From Mikania micrantha (taxonomy: Eukaryota > Streptophyta > Magnoliopsida > Asterales > Asteraceae), in the NCBI GenBank assembly GCA_009363875.1, contig CM018690.1:30858800-30922799 (forward strand): DNA of 64,000 nt, read 5' to 3'. Below the pieces are notes generated by a model. That model saw only the letters and a list, made by a program, of their open reading frames with translations, searched no databases and was not told the origin of the DNA. Position numbers and translations under genes: made by a program. How positions within the stretch are numbered: the first letter of the stretch is position 1; each line of letters starts with the position of its first letter. Of the stretch, positions 22,193 through 33,610 are shown piece by piece.

Positions 22193-22266
22193 CCCTAGCG
22201 GGCGAGATGGTTAGATGCTGTGTGTTTGGAGTTGTGGGTCGCGGGTTCGAGTCCCGGGCCAACCAT
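22193..22266 (+). other. tRNA-derived segment in element 3 LTR
   Basis: An A-box-like GGCGAGATGGTTAGA and a perfect B-box GGGTTCGAGTCCC with a pairing T-stem (CGGG/CCCG) sit 40-50 nt apart, as in tRNAs and SINE heads. No canonical acceptor stem or CCA is evident, so it is a tRNA relic that may still bind TFIIIC. Confidence 0.5.
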
Positions 22267-22652
22267 ATTTTTGAGTTTTTAACATTTTTAGTGTTTTAAT
22301 CATAAGTCATTCATTTTAACTCCGAATTAACCGTTCAAGTTGCGTTGGAACCGTAACGAGAATACGAATGCATTAGAATGATAAAATTTATATCTTAGTC
22401 CGAACACGAAATCGCGTATAATTACGGTTAATTGAATAAAATCAAATATGATTTTATTTAATCGATTTCAGTGACACGCGTACTTCCGTATGCCTAATTC
22501 TCACACTTTAACATACGTGTGTTGACACGTATGTGATTTCAAGCACAAAACGATTATTCGAATAACCATGGGTTATTGTTTAAATCACAGATTCTTCGTA
22601 GAGGATTTCTACGCGAATTTACACATACTTGATCATTCTGCTAAAAACAAAG

Positions 22653-23153
22653 GTGCGTACACGGCCCCTTTCTTATTTTAAACTGTTTTGGGGGAGAAAA
22701 CATGTGCAACAAACTGATTTTTAGATACATAACACTTGCATGAGTTATCTGTTTACATTATGTGAAAACACATCAACTTGAAAGTCCTTACACACCTCGA
22801 ACCGTTTAGTTTGCTGTAATGCAAAGCGTGGTAGTTGGAAATAGATCTATTAGGTTTGACAAACCTCACCTGGTAGATGGGATCTACGCAGGTGTTTGAC
22901 TGACCAAACACACATTTACTATTGTTGTGATAGACAATAGTGGCAAGGCGAAAACATGCTATAGCATGGCAACTAGTCAGCTTCGGTGTCGAACACGTAT
23001 GTAAATAGTTATATGACTAGCTATCATGACTGTGCAATTGTGATTATGTTATCTACAACTTGTTATTCAAACTGATGTTTTGAACACTATGATTACTTAA
23101 AACCTGTGTTATGCACCAACCTTTGTGTTGACTTGATTTGCATGTTTTCTCAG
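22653..23153 (+). other. Candidate intron in element 3 LTR
   Basis: Donor AAAG/GTGCGTAC and acceptor GCATGTTTTCTCAG. The donor differs from the usual GTGAGT, and the pre-acceptor partner (GCACC at 23113-23117) differs to match GGTGC. A long hairpin CACCTG...CAGGTG with GTAGAT/ATCTAC lies near 22870-22900. Confidence 0.45.
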
Positions 23154-23446
23154 GACGCTAAGGCGCGAGTAACAGCTGGCATGGACTAGGAAGATAGAGT
23201 CTCATGCATTTTAAATCTGAATATTTAAGTACTTTGAATTGTAATGTTTGATTTACAACTGTTTATGGTTTTTAAACGCTTCCGCACTTTTTGTAAACTC
23301 TGGTTATTATGTTTGTTTTAAAGACCAACGTATGTTTTTTTTTTGAAATTCATATAGAGGTCTTCGCTATGTCTAATGATCTGAGATCCTGGTTTGTCAT
23401 GCTCCCAAACGGTATGATTCCGTTAGTTGAAATTGGGGGTGTGACA

Positions 23447-24590
23447 GGTGTTGTCTTTGGTTTAAAGCAATTCTTGCTTACATGACCGAATCCACCACAA
23501 TTGTAACATTTTGGTATATTTGGGCAATCATAAGAGAGATGTCCAGTCTTTCCACAACGGTAGCACAAAGTAGTCCCCGTAAGACATTCTCCCCTATGTC
23601 TCTTTCCACACTTAAGGCATTTTTCTGATTCTTCGATTCTAAACCTTTTCATAGGGGGTCCGGATTTGTCATTTCTGTTTCTTTTAAATTTAGGTGACCA
23701 CTTTTGCTTCGGTTCCTCCTTTGTTGGTTCAGCTTCAACAACATCATCCCAGACAATGCCGCTAATTTCTACGGCTGATTCAAAAGTTCTGGGAGCATGC
23801 GCCTTCACATGTGTTCGGACTTTAGGCGGTAGTCCTTCCACATATAACTTCAATCTGCGTTCCTCCGTGTTTACCATATGAGGAACCAGTCTTGACATTT
23901 CATTAAATTTTGACGTATATTGCCGATGGTTCATACGTCCAGCTTTCAACGTCAGAAATTCCCGTTCGATTTTATCAATTTCATTCTTCGGACAAAAGTG
24001 TTTCATAACTAATTCTTTCAATTCCTCCCATTTTAAGCCCTCCACATCAGTAGTGGTCTTTGACTGCTTGATGGTGTTCCACCAATGTAGAGCTTCTTCA
24101 GTAAATGAATGAGCTGCAAATTTTACAGCTTGGTCTTCCGGCATTCACTGATAGCGATCACTGCCTCCATGGCCGAAACCCAGTGACAGGTGGCCACGGC
24201 ATCCTTCTTACCATCAAAGGATGGTGGACTGCATCCTTTGAAGGCCTTGTAATCACAACCCTTCCGTTTCTCTGACGTAGAATCACCGTTCTTAGTTCCG
24301 GTGATCACAACTTCCTCTTCTTTGGTGCTCTCCTTAGTTTCTTCAGACTTGTCTTTCAAAGTATCCTTCAGTATTTTTGTAACCAAAGCTGGTAACTTAT
24401 CATCCAAAACTTTACAGACCTCATCAGAAATAGCCTTCACTACGATAGGCTCTAGAGTAAACTCGTTTTCATCTTCCGGTTGCTCGTTGTGCTCGTAGTC
24501 GTCTTCATTGACGGGTTCTTCATTCTCGATATGTGGTTCTTCAGGTTCCTGTGGTTGCTTACGTGGTCTACCCTTTGTCCAGCCATTTAA
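23447..24590 (-). pseudogene. Element 4 gag, frameshifted and truncated by element 3
   Basis: On minus, a MAGQR/GRPRKQP-type start (about 24590) needs a 1-nt frame change soon after. An acidic Glu-rich region follows, then the gag core (YKAFKGCSPPSF, EALHWWN, HFCPKNEI, MSRLVPHMV) with a second frameshift near 24140. Next is a Lys/Arg-rich linker and three zinc knuckles: CLKCGKRHRGEC (an unusual short C-x2-C-x3-H-x3-C form), CYRCGKTGHLSYDC and CYNCGGFGHVSKNC. The frame breaks at 23446 where the element 3 LTR begins. It differs clearly from the gags of elements 1, 2 and 5, so it is a separate Ty3/gypsy family. Confidence 0.85.
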
Positions 24591-24900
24591 TTACCTACAG
24601 GATGCAACAATTGGAGAGTCAGTACAGGTTTAGTTTAGCACGAAATAAGCTTTGTAAATCGTTAATGACGTTGATCAGGTGTTATTAACCATTTACCCAA
24701 CTCATAGGCTCTAAACGTTTCCCATCCCGTCACCCCAACGTGCATGACTCTAATTATCTTTCTAACCTTACACCTACGTCTTAACTCGTACATAACATTC
24801 AGCTCATGGCATCAAACTACCCTTGACTGGCATTCTTATCGTTCTGTCCCATTTTCAGTTTAAGTCCAGTCATTAGGAATGACCGGATCTCTCAAACTAT
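24591..24900 (-). other. Element 4 leader between PBS and gag
   Basis: About 310 bp, no ORF or motif recognised. Confidence 0.6.
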
Positions 24901-24913
24901 GGCTCTGATACCA
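24901..24913 (-). other. Primer-binding site of element 4 (tRNA-iMet)
   Basis: Sense TGGTATCAGAGCC, followed in sense by ATAGTTTGAGAG, next to the LTR end. Confidence 0.9.
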
Positions 24914-25260
24914 ACTCGAGAGGCCCCAAACCCCTAAGTTGGCAAACATTAAACCTATACTCTTTAGATCATATTTACATTATCATAGCAGCGGAATGTA
25001 GGGTAACAACATAAATATCATACAGATAAAACAAACTTTTACACATTAAAAAACAACCCACTCTTCTAACAGTCACATAATACAGCCAATCTATGCCAGG
25101 GGTAGTCTTCAATATATGCCATGAGCCTTCCTGGTCTCCTTTCTCTAACCATTCAACCTGATATGCATGCTAAACAAGTCAGCTTTCGCTGGTGAGTTCT
25201 AAGTTTACTTTTCATAAAAGTTAAATCTTTAATATACATAAAGCATTAGCCTTTACTGCC

Positions 25261-25966
25261 GACCGAAGTCAACAGTCTCAATCATACTAAACACAAAACA
25301 TTTCATATACATAACATACATGACATCATAACATCAATCATACAGTGCATAAATGTAGCCTGTTCTGTTGACCGAAGTCAACACGTTATGCATGCATAAG
25401 ATTTCCTCAACTGGCGACACACAGTCGACAGGCCTGTTCTTTCACAGGACTTATGCCTGTTCTTTCACAGGACTTGTGCCTGTTCACAGGACTTTCACAG
25501 GACCTGCCTTCTTCTTTCACAGGACTTTTTAAACCATCAACCGAAATTGACGGCTCATACCGGTACAAGACTTCTTGACATACATCATTCATACATGGTT
25601 TAAATCATTTAAACCATCATAATCATAAATCATTATCCGCACCGCAGTGCTCAACATTTGCCCAACCGCAGCCGGGACTTCAAAATCGCATTTTCTAATT
25701 AACCTCGGTCGAGACCTTTAAAATCATTCATTTCTCAACCGTAGTTGAGTCTTTAAAACATCCTTGACATCTCAGCTGAGGTTCTTAAAATCATTTACTT
25801 CTCAACTGTAGTTGAGACTTAAAGCATTATTTACTTTAAAACGTTCTTTACTTGAAAACATTCTTTACCTGACCTTAATCAGGTTAGTGTCACTTTCATA
25901 CATTAACTTTACAACTTGAAACATTCTTTACTTTAGCATATTCTCTTATCTGACCGTAGCCAGATA
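25261..25966 (-). repeat. Array of UNCG-type hairpins in element 4 LTR
   Basis: Sense-strand hairpins: GTTGAC-TTCG-GTCAAC (25382-25367), GCAC-TGCG-GTGC (25650-25639), CTCAAC-TACG-GTTGAG (25749-25734), CTCAAC-TACA-GTTGAG (25816-25801), TATCTG...TACG...CAGATA (25966-25947), plus GAC-TTCG-GTC (25270-25261). The stems differ and the loop class is kept. Confidence 0.6.
25430..25530. repeat. CTTTCACAGGACTT short direct repeats
   Basis: Four to five tandem or interrupted units of CCTGTTCTTTCACAGGACTT, each itself weakly palindromic (CCTGT...ACAGG). Confidence 0.8.
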
Positions 25967-26921
25967 AAACAATCATTTACCTAAAAATAACTTTATAAGA
26001 TGCATATCAGCCCTAAAATGTTAAAATAGTAAAAGAGGACTCATAGAACTCACCTGATGTCTTACTGTAGCAAGATCACTCACAAACTGGTACTAATGGT
26101 GAATTTCTGCATTCGTTTACACTTAATAAGTCATTTATGTTTTAACCTACTGATTAGATCTTTCTGAACGTTCAATGTCAAAGACATTGCCTTAAAAGTC
26201 ATCAAGTAGTTAATGTTGTTGATTATAATGCTAAAACAGTTCTTAAACAGATTAATGGCTTAGAAATGATAAATCCTTATAATTGATTACCCAGATATCA
26301 TGAAATATCACAATGTAATCTTAGAATAGGTTTAATAACCATGTTTAACATACTAATCTGACTGTTATCATAAACATCAGATAATCGTTCAATAAGTATG
26401 TTAATGATTGTGATTAGTTTGAAACACTTAGATTTAACCTTTGCATTTCAAAGATTAATCAAACTAACCATCTACATTGTCATAATCAAGTGGATAAAAC
26501 CATTATAACCATAGTTGTGATTTCATGCAAACCGGGCATTACAACGGATCAAAACAAGTATTTAACCGTTAGAACATCGTGTTCTTCATTTCTAATCAAT
26601 CTTAGCCATCATCTAGGCAATAATCAACAATCCTAACTATATCATTAAGTTCAAAATCAAGATCTAATCAATCAAAATCAAACTAGAAGGTTAGAACAAA
26701 TCATTACCTAATCTGACAGGTTTCTGCGGGTAAAACAACGATCAGGACTTGTAAACACGTTCCCTGGCTTCAAATATACGATCTGATGGCTTCAACAGGT
26801 TGTTTGGAGGGTGTTTTGCTTGTGTTCTTCGTCTGTAGATCGTCTGAGTTCGAAAATGTAAAAATAATTAACTTTGCATAAAATCTGATGAAGTAGATCA
26901 GATTGTTGCACCGCCACACCC

Positions 26922-27047
26922 GTCGCGTACCGCGACCAGAAGCCAAAAAGGGCTTCGCGTACCGCGAAGAAATCCGGAGGATTTTAGATATTTTAGGTCC
27001 GTCGCGTACCGCGAAGGATCCTCAAATCTCCGTCGCGTACCGCGACG
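26922..27047. repeat. Four CGCG palindromes in element 4 U3
   Basis: TCGCGTACCGCGA occurs at 26923, 26955, 27002 and 27032. Flanks are GTC/GAC, CTTC/GAAG, GTC/GAA and CGTC/GACG, so the extended stems change and mostly remain paired. They sit in U3. CGCG words are known plant CAMTA-type binding sites, which is one alternative. Confidence 0.8.
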
Positions 27048-27239
27048 AGTCCAGAAGTTCAATACTTTGAAAATTTTCTTCGTTTCGTGATTCCGGACAA
27101 TCCGTAACTCCGTTTTGCGCACGGTTTTCGCCTACGTTCATCATTTCTCGTGTACTATCAATCTGTATTAATTACCATTGTCAATTCAACATAGATTTTA
27201 TACAGGATCAAATGTGCTAATTATTCGGTTGTTACAAAA

Positions 27240-27360
27240 ACTTATAAAAGTAAAATGACTATGATGTCCTTTTTAATATTTTAATGAAAAACTTATGTGT
27301 AATTTTAGTATTGGTTGAAATGTGTTACGTATTTGTAGCAAAAAAAGGTTATTTTTATGC
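27240..27360. mobile_element. Partial end of foldback element
   Basis: Matches the right end of the two units that follow (GATTGGTTGAAATG, TTGTAGCAAAA), so a third, truncated copy precedes them. Confidence 0.7.
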
Positions 27361-27390
27361 CTTTGCCTATATATATAGAGGATGGAATTT

Positions 27391-28570
27391 TTAATAACCA
27401 TCATCTTTTGCTACAACCCATTAACCATCATCCAATGGTTACTTGAAAAAGGTAAGTGTGTAGGATCGTGTCACGTGTGAATTCCTTTGTCTTTAGTATG
27501 AAGGACATTTATCATTTATGCAAAGTTTACCCCCTTTTTTTTAAACGTTCATAACTTTTTATACTATATTATTTTTAAAAAAAATTGCACCATTATACTC
27601 GTCTCATTTTTCTCTTTAATTTCGTTATAGTCTCGACTAGTTTTTTTTTATTTTTTTGATGTCATGTATTTACATCATTGTAACGAGCTTAACGATAGCA
27701 AATTAATTATAATTTTTTTCTAACAATGGTAAATTACAGTAATGTAACTCAAAATGAAGTAATGTAACACAAAATGAAGTAATTTACAATGACATAATTA
27801 ACGGTGACGTAACACATTATTTACAGTGATGTAATTTTCTCTTTAATTCTCGTTATAATGTTGACTAGTTTTTTTATTTTTTTTCTCATTGTCCATTATT
27901 ACACATCGATATAACGAGCATAAATATAACACGTTATTTTGAATTTTTTTCTAACAATGATAAATTACAGTGATGTAATATAACACATTATTTTATTTTT
28001 TCTCTAACAATGATAATTACAATGATGTAATATAACACATTATTTTGATTTTTTTCTCTAACAATGTTCGAAAAAAATTCAAACTAATTTGTTGTATTTA
28101 GGCTCGTTACAAATTAGGGATGAGCAAACAGCCAAGAAAAACCGAACCGAAACCGAATTAACGAAAAAACCGAACCGGAACCAAATTAACCGAAACCGAA
28201 TTTTACGTCAATGTAAATTACATCACGATAAATTACGTTAATGTACATTACATCACTGTAATTTATCATTTTTAAAAAAATTTCAAATAAATTTGTTATA
28301 TTTAAGCTCGTTACAATGATGTAAATATAGAGCATCTAAAAAAAGTAAAAAAAAAATTAGTCGAGATTATAACGGAATTAAAGAGAAAAATGAGACGAAT
28401 ATAATGGTGCAATTTTTTTTAAAAAATAATATATTATAAAAAAGTTATTAATGTTTAAAAAAGAGGGGGAGAAAACTTAATATTTTAATGAAATGCTTAT
28501 GTGTAAGGTTATGATTGGTTGAAATGAGTTATGTAGTTGTAGCAAAAGATGAGGGTTATTTTTTATACCT
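27391..28570. mobile_element. Foldback / long-TIR element, unit 1
   Basis: About 1.2 kb, non-coding. Ends are inverted: TTAATAACCATCATCTTTTG at the left against CAAAAGATGAGGGTTATT at the right. Longer inverted arms include TTGCACCATTATACTCGTCT (27585) against AGACGAATATAATGGTGCAA (28392). The centre has AACCGAACCG-type repeats and GTGATGTAAT words. It resembles non-autonomous Mutator-like or foldback MITEs; no transposase is present. Confidence 0.75.
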
Positions 28571-29837
28571 TTTTTAATAACCTTCATCTTTCGCTACAAC
28601 CCATTAACCATCATCCAATGGTTACTTGAAAAAGGTAAGTGTGTAGGATCGTGCCACGTGTCAATTCCTTTGTCTTTAGTATTAAGGGCATTTAGGACAT
28701 TTGTCATTTATGTAAAGTTTACCCCCTTTTTTTAAACATTCATAACTTTTTTATACTATATTATTTTTAAAAAAAATTGCACCATTATACTCGTCTCATT
28801 TTTCTCTTTAATTTCGTTATAGTCTCGACTAGTTTTTATTTTTTTATTTTTTTGATGTCATGTATTTACATCATTGTAACAAGCTTAACGATAGCAAATT
28901 AATTAGAAATTTTTTCTAACAATGTTAATTACAGTAATGTAACTCAAAATGAAGTAATGTAACATAAAATGAAGTAATTTACAATGACATAATTAACGGT
29001 GACGTAACACATTATTTACAGTATTGTAATTTTCTCTTTAATTCCCGTTATAATGTTGACTAGTTTTTTATTTTTTTTTCTCATTGTCCATTATTAAACA
29101 TCGATATAACGAGCATAAAAAATATAACACATTATTTTGAATTTTTTTCTAACAATGATAAATTACAGTGATGTAATATAACACATTATTTTATTTTTTC
29201 TCTAACAATGATAATTACAATGATGTAATATAACACATTATTTTGATTTTTTTCTCTAACAATGATGATTATAGTGATGTAATTTATCATTGTTCGAAAA
29301 AAATTCAAACTAATTTGTTATATTTAGGCTCGTTACAGATTAAGGATGAGCAAAAAGCCAAAAAAAACCGAACCAAAATCGAATTAACCGAAAAAACCGA
29401 ACCGGAACCAAATTAACCGAAAAAACCGAAACCGAATTTTACGTCAATGTAAATTACATCACGATAAATTACGTCAATGTAGATTACATCACTGTAGTTT
29501 ATCATTTTTTTAAAAATTTCAAATAAATTTGTTATATTTAAGCTCATTACAATGATGTAAATATAGGGCATCTAAAAAAAATAAAAAAAAATTAGTCGAG
29601 AATATAACGGAATTAAAGAGAAAAATGAGACGAATATAATGGTGCAATATTTTTTTAAAATAATATATTATAAAAAAGTTATTAATATTTAAAAAAGAGG
29701 GGGGAGAAAACTTTTAAAGGTAAAATGATTATGATGCCCTTTTTAATATTTTAATGAAATGCTTATGTGTAAGGTTATGATTGGTTGAAATGAGTTATGT
29801 AGTTGTAGCAAAAGATGAGAGTTATTTTTTATACCTT
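28571..29837. mobile_element. Foldback / long-TIR element, unit 2 (tandem copy)
   Basis: A second copy in the same orientation, starting TTAATAACCTTCATCTTTCG. The units are highly similar across their length. The end at about 29837 runs into a TA microsatellite that abuts the MULE. Confidence 0.75.
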
Positions 29838-30059
29838 ATATATATATATATATAGGGGTTGGTTCGTTTGTTAACCCTTTATTAATGCGATAATCGTATA
29901 ACTCAATCCTAGTGGCTTAAATTAAAAAAAAAAGTGATCCGACGGTGGTATGGATGCATCTGATTTTAAAGTAATTTTTTAATATGGTAAGTATATCATA
30001 AGGGTATATTTGGTATTTTTGTATGACACTTAAAGCTGCAGAGGTTAAACAGTAAAAGT

Positions 30060-30219
30060 CTCTTTACACAGTAAAGAGTTTTCTCTCTCTTCTGTGTTCC
30101 ATACCTTTGATCCATGCTTTTACCTTGTTCCTTCGCCGTTCACAGCATCATTACGAAGATTTGGCTTTCGTCGTTCTAACTTTTCACATTTGGAGAGTCG
30201 TCGTCGTCTTCACTTGGCG
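30060..30219 (+). other. Probable 5' untranslated exon of the Ulp1 gene
   Basis: A pyrimidine-rich stretch ends in GGCG/GTAAGTAAAA, a strong donor. A matching acceptor TTATTTGCAG/TATAGAG ends at 30876, 37 bases before the ATG at 30914. An ORF at 30094-30336 reads through the donor and is probably not used. Confidence 0.45.
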
Positions 30220-32254
30220 GTAAGTAAAAATTTATCATACGCAAGTTTCTCGTTGTTCGTCGTTGTTATTTGGAGTTGTTATTTTTGGTTTTTTTCCACG
30301 GTGGGAATGAAATCACATTCCGGTCACCGTCCTTAAGAAACACAATCGTTTACACCGATTATTACACAGCAAATCTGGAAAATGCACGAATTTCGGGTTG
30401 AACAGTAGATATCCCATGTGTTGGTATGAAATTTGAATGTTAATTGATTTAGTAAATTTTATCGGAAGTTTTAAGAGTTATTCCGGTGACCGGAACCTTT
30501 CGATTTCTGGTCGTTTTTTTTTTCCAACTTAAGGTGATTTTTCCGGTTTAGATGTTAATTTTAAAATTTAGGTGAGGTAAACCCATGAACAGTAATGGGT
30601 TTTAATCAGAACCTATTATCTATGCAGAATTTTTGATTAAACCAGTAAGTGAAATCTGTCTTACACAGGTCTTGATTGTTTATCTGCGTTATTATTTTGA
30701 GTGGTTAATTAGGTTTTTTCTTTACTGTGTTTATTGCGCATTTGGACATCTAAGATGCTATCAGTTTCAAAATTGTATCAGTTTCACAAGCTATCATTTT
30801 ACCTAGTATTGATATGTATAGTTCTCTGTAATTTTCCACAATGAGGTTTAAATATGTTGTTGCTGTTTATTTGCAGTATAGAGTAAAAAGAAGGAAATTT
30901 GTTAACTCCAAAAATGAAGACAATTGATGTGACATTTCGTTCTTTACTACAAGGTAATTTCCTAAATTCATGAATTAATATTGTAATTAATTAAATCATG
31001 ATTGAATATGTATACACGTGTGAATCTGTGTATATATGTAAGGAAATTATAAGATGAAACAAATCACAAATCACATTATGCAAAATTGCCGAATTACGCG
31101 AAATTTTTATAATAATGACCAAAAACAAAATTCAATGGCCCAAAACTAAATTAATATCAATTATATGATGAATTGAAGTGAAATAAGTGATAGCATAACG
31201 AAATCAAAGAATCCTTAAGGTCAATAAGTTAAATTGCGAAAATCTGCGGAAAGGCAATCCGGCATGCGTAATTGGCAAATTCATGACAACTTGAACTTCC
31301 TAAACACATTATAATCATAATGGGATGTAATTGGAAGCATGACAATGATAATTGATCATTATTAGCAATTTCTGAAATTATACGCGAAAAGCCGAACAAA
31401 CGATCGCGAAAATGGCAAAAATCAAACAAACCCTTGATTTGTTCTAACCCTATCCTATTGTTCCATGTTTATCCTATTCTATCTGATTAAAATCAGATAA
31501 ATATGAAGAAAATAAAATATTTAAACTTGGAAAACAAGTGGTGGCAAATAAAACCAAAAATCTTGACTTTGGTCAAGTTTTCTACACCATTCTTTCCTTC
31601 CCCAAGCTTCCAAACTCGACCAGGAGCTTCCTCATCACTTCTGGAACTTTAAACATCCTTCAAACATCAGTTCTAATCAATTCCAAGAGATATCCAAGCC
31701 CAAGATCAAGTGGAACCAAGAATCAAGATCCAAAAGTTGGATTTTTGGTGATTTTCAAGCCAATCCTTGGCCAAGTAAGTTTCTAACTCAATCCTTGATT
31801 TTAATAGCTTCATATGACTTAAATAAACATGTTTGAATGATTGGTAAAGTTTGAAAATCATCAGATCTTGAAAACCCATGAAAGGGCATTTTGGTCCAAA
31901 AAGTGGATTTTTCAAAGTTGTCCAAATTGAGATTTTTCTTCACAAAACATTAGATATATGTTAAAAACTAGGATCTGGAGATTTTTGCTCGGAAAAAGTG
32001 CGACGAAATTTGATTTGGCTCACAAAAACCTTGAATGGCTCACTGTTGCCCGGACGCGGCCCATGCGCGGCCCTAATCCCGGCCATTCTCGGAAGGCCAA
32101 GGCCATCCGGCCAAGGCCACCACCACAGACCACCGAGCCACCACCGAGCCACCGCCGCCAACCACCGGTCGCCGCCGCCGCACCGCTGCCACCGGCCACC
32201 ACCGGATTCCGGCCAACTTCCGGCCAAAAATTCCGGCAAGGTTACCGCCGGCGA

Positions 32255-32345
32255 AATATTCCGGCGAATATTCCGGCCAAAAGGAATATTCCGGCCAAAA
32301 GGAATATTCCGGCCAAAAGGAATATTCCGGCGAAGATTCCGGCCA
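32255..32345. repeat. 18-bp palindromic tandem repeat in solo LTR
   Basis: Four to five units of GGAATATTCCGGCCAAAA in a GC-rich CCGGCC block (32040-32350) that generates long spurious ORFs on both strands. Confidence 0.88.
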
Positions 32346-32435
32346 AAACCCTGATTTTATCCGTTTTACGTTCTGAACTGCGTTTCGCGCTCCGGTTCGC
32401 AATCCGGCGATCCGTTTTCGATAAAAAGGACATAT

Positions 32436-32800
32436 TTTGAATCGATTTCGCGTTCCAGACTCGATTTCGCAAACTGTTTTTCAATCCGATGACCTGATTT
32501 TTGTCTGATTTCTGACTAACACTCCGGTTTCAATATAGAACTCAAATTAAGTATTGGTTTGCAATACGAAAACATATTTTCAATCGATTTTGCATTCCGG
32601 ACTCGATTTCGCCAACCGTTTTTCAATCCGATGACCTGATTTTTGTCTGATTTCTGATTAACACTCCGGTTTCAACACAGGACTAAATTTAATCATTGAA
32701 ATTCAATATGAAAACATATTCTCAATCGATTTCGCATTCCGAACTCGATTTTGCAATCAATTTCGTAATCCGGAAACCTCATTTTCGATTTAAAAGTCGA
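32436..32800. repeat. About 142-bp tandem repeats in solo LTR
   Basis: Three degenerate units beginning near 32436, 32577 and 32721, each with AATCGATTTCGC, CTCGATTTCGC and ATCCGATGACCTGATTTTTG-like sequence. Confidence 0.8.
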
Positions 32801-33100
32801 TTAAGATTCTGGTTTTAACGACGGGATGCAATTATCATTAATTTACAAACAAATGAATATAAGAACTCAATTACTAAACGAAATCAGTGATTTTAACATT
32901 ACAAATTAACTGATAACCTTATTACATTGATTCTGAATAAATAAGTGATTCCGAATCAGTTTGATGACTCGAATTACATTATCCTTGATATTTAATATCA
33001 AGGAATGTTCTGGTAATCCAAATTGGATACAAAGAACTTATAAAACCTTAATGATATGCAGAATTCAGTTGAAGCTGTGTGTAACATTCCAACAACACCG

Positions 33101-33610
33101 GTGAGTTTCATAGACCCCCTTTTAAATGTTTTGCTTTCCAAAACTCGGGGATTTAACTACAATAACAATATGATTACATATTTCAATTACAGTGGTATAC
33201 TTATATGATTTCATTACCCTTTTTTTTTAAATCTTCGGATTTCTAAAACTCGGGGTTTGCATTACAATTACATTATGGTTACATGATTCAATTACAATGA
33301 CATGATTATATGTTGCTTGTGCATTTCAACTCTTGTTGATGATTACATGAAAATTGTGCCATGCTATCGTAAAAGTCCTCACATAACAACTGTAACCATT
33401 AAGAGTGAGGCTAAGGTCTTACCTTTGGGTATTACCGCCAATTACATTACAGTCACATAGGCTTTGGTTATGGGTTTTCATGGTGAATCATATTCATAAA
33501 GTTGTGTGTGCCTACATATTCAACATGTCATAGCATATCATATCACGTTATCATATCTATGAACTCACCAGCATCCTTGCTGATCTTTTATATTACAAAA
33601 CCTTTTTCAG
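33101..33610 (+). other. Candidate intron in the 30.9-33.9 kb solo LTR
   Basis: Donor CCG/GTGAGTTTCATAG and acceptor ACAAAACCTTTTTCAG. CTATGAACTCACC (about 33558-33570) pairs with the donor over 13 bp with a single bulged T. Confidence 0.55.

Larger units (their letters stand above)
20697..23446 (+). repeat. Element 3 3' LTR
   Basis: 2,750 bp from TGTGACAATCC to GGGGGTGTGACA. It contains a GGCCCAA array (about 20750-21130), a TATA box (CTATATACC near 21520), a leader with a possible donor AAAACAG/GTAAGC (about 21713), a tRNA-like segment (22193-22266), a candidate donor AAAG/GTGCGT (intron from 22653) and an acceptor TTTTCTCAG/GACG (23153). The LTR end abuts coding sequence of the element 4 gag at 23447, so element 3 inserted there. 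Confidence 0.8.
25158..26053 (-). other. Candidate intron in element 4 LTR
   Basis: Donor (sense) ACATCAG/GTGAGTTCT and acceptor ATGCATATCAG/GTTG. AGAACTCACC just before the acceptor (25200-25191) is exactly complementary to GGTGAGTTCT at the donor, 10 bp. Confidence 0.55.
24916..27236 (-). repeat. Element 4 5' LTR
   Basis: About 2.3 kb. The sense start is TGTAACAACCG at 27236; the sense end, near GGGGCCTCTCGA, lacks a clear CA, so that boundary is approximate. Contents: four TCGCGGTACGCGA palindromes (26922-27047), a candidate intron (26053 to 25158), an array of UNCG-loop hairpins (25261-25966) and CCTGTTCTTTCACAGGACTT direct repeats (25430-25530). Confidence 0.75.

Noticed and set aside
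22193..22266. Functional tRNA gene
   Set aside because: Boxes A and B are present, but a 7-bp acceptor stem and a sensible anticodon arm are not seen.
30094..30336. 80-codon ORF at the left end of the MULE
   Set aside because: It reads through a strong donor (GGCG/GTAAGT at 30219/30220), so it is better explained as a 5' UTR exon plus intron.
31958..32484. Pro/Arg-rich ORFs of up to 160 codons in the 30.9-33.9 kb solo LTR
   Set aside because: Generated by GC-rich CCGGCC and GGAATATTCC tandem repeats; open in several frames on both strands, with no family resemblance.
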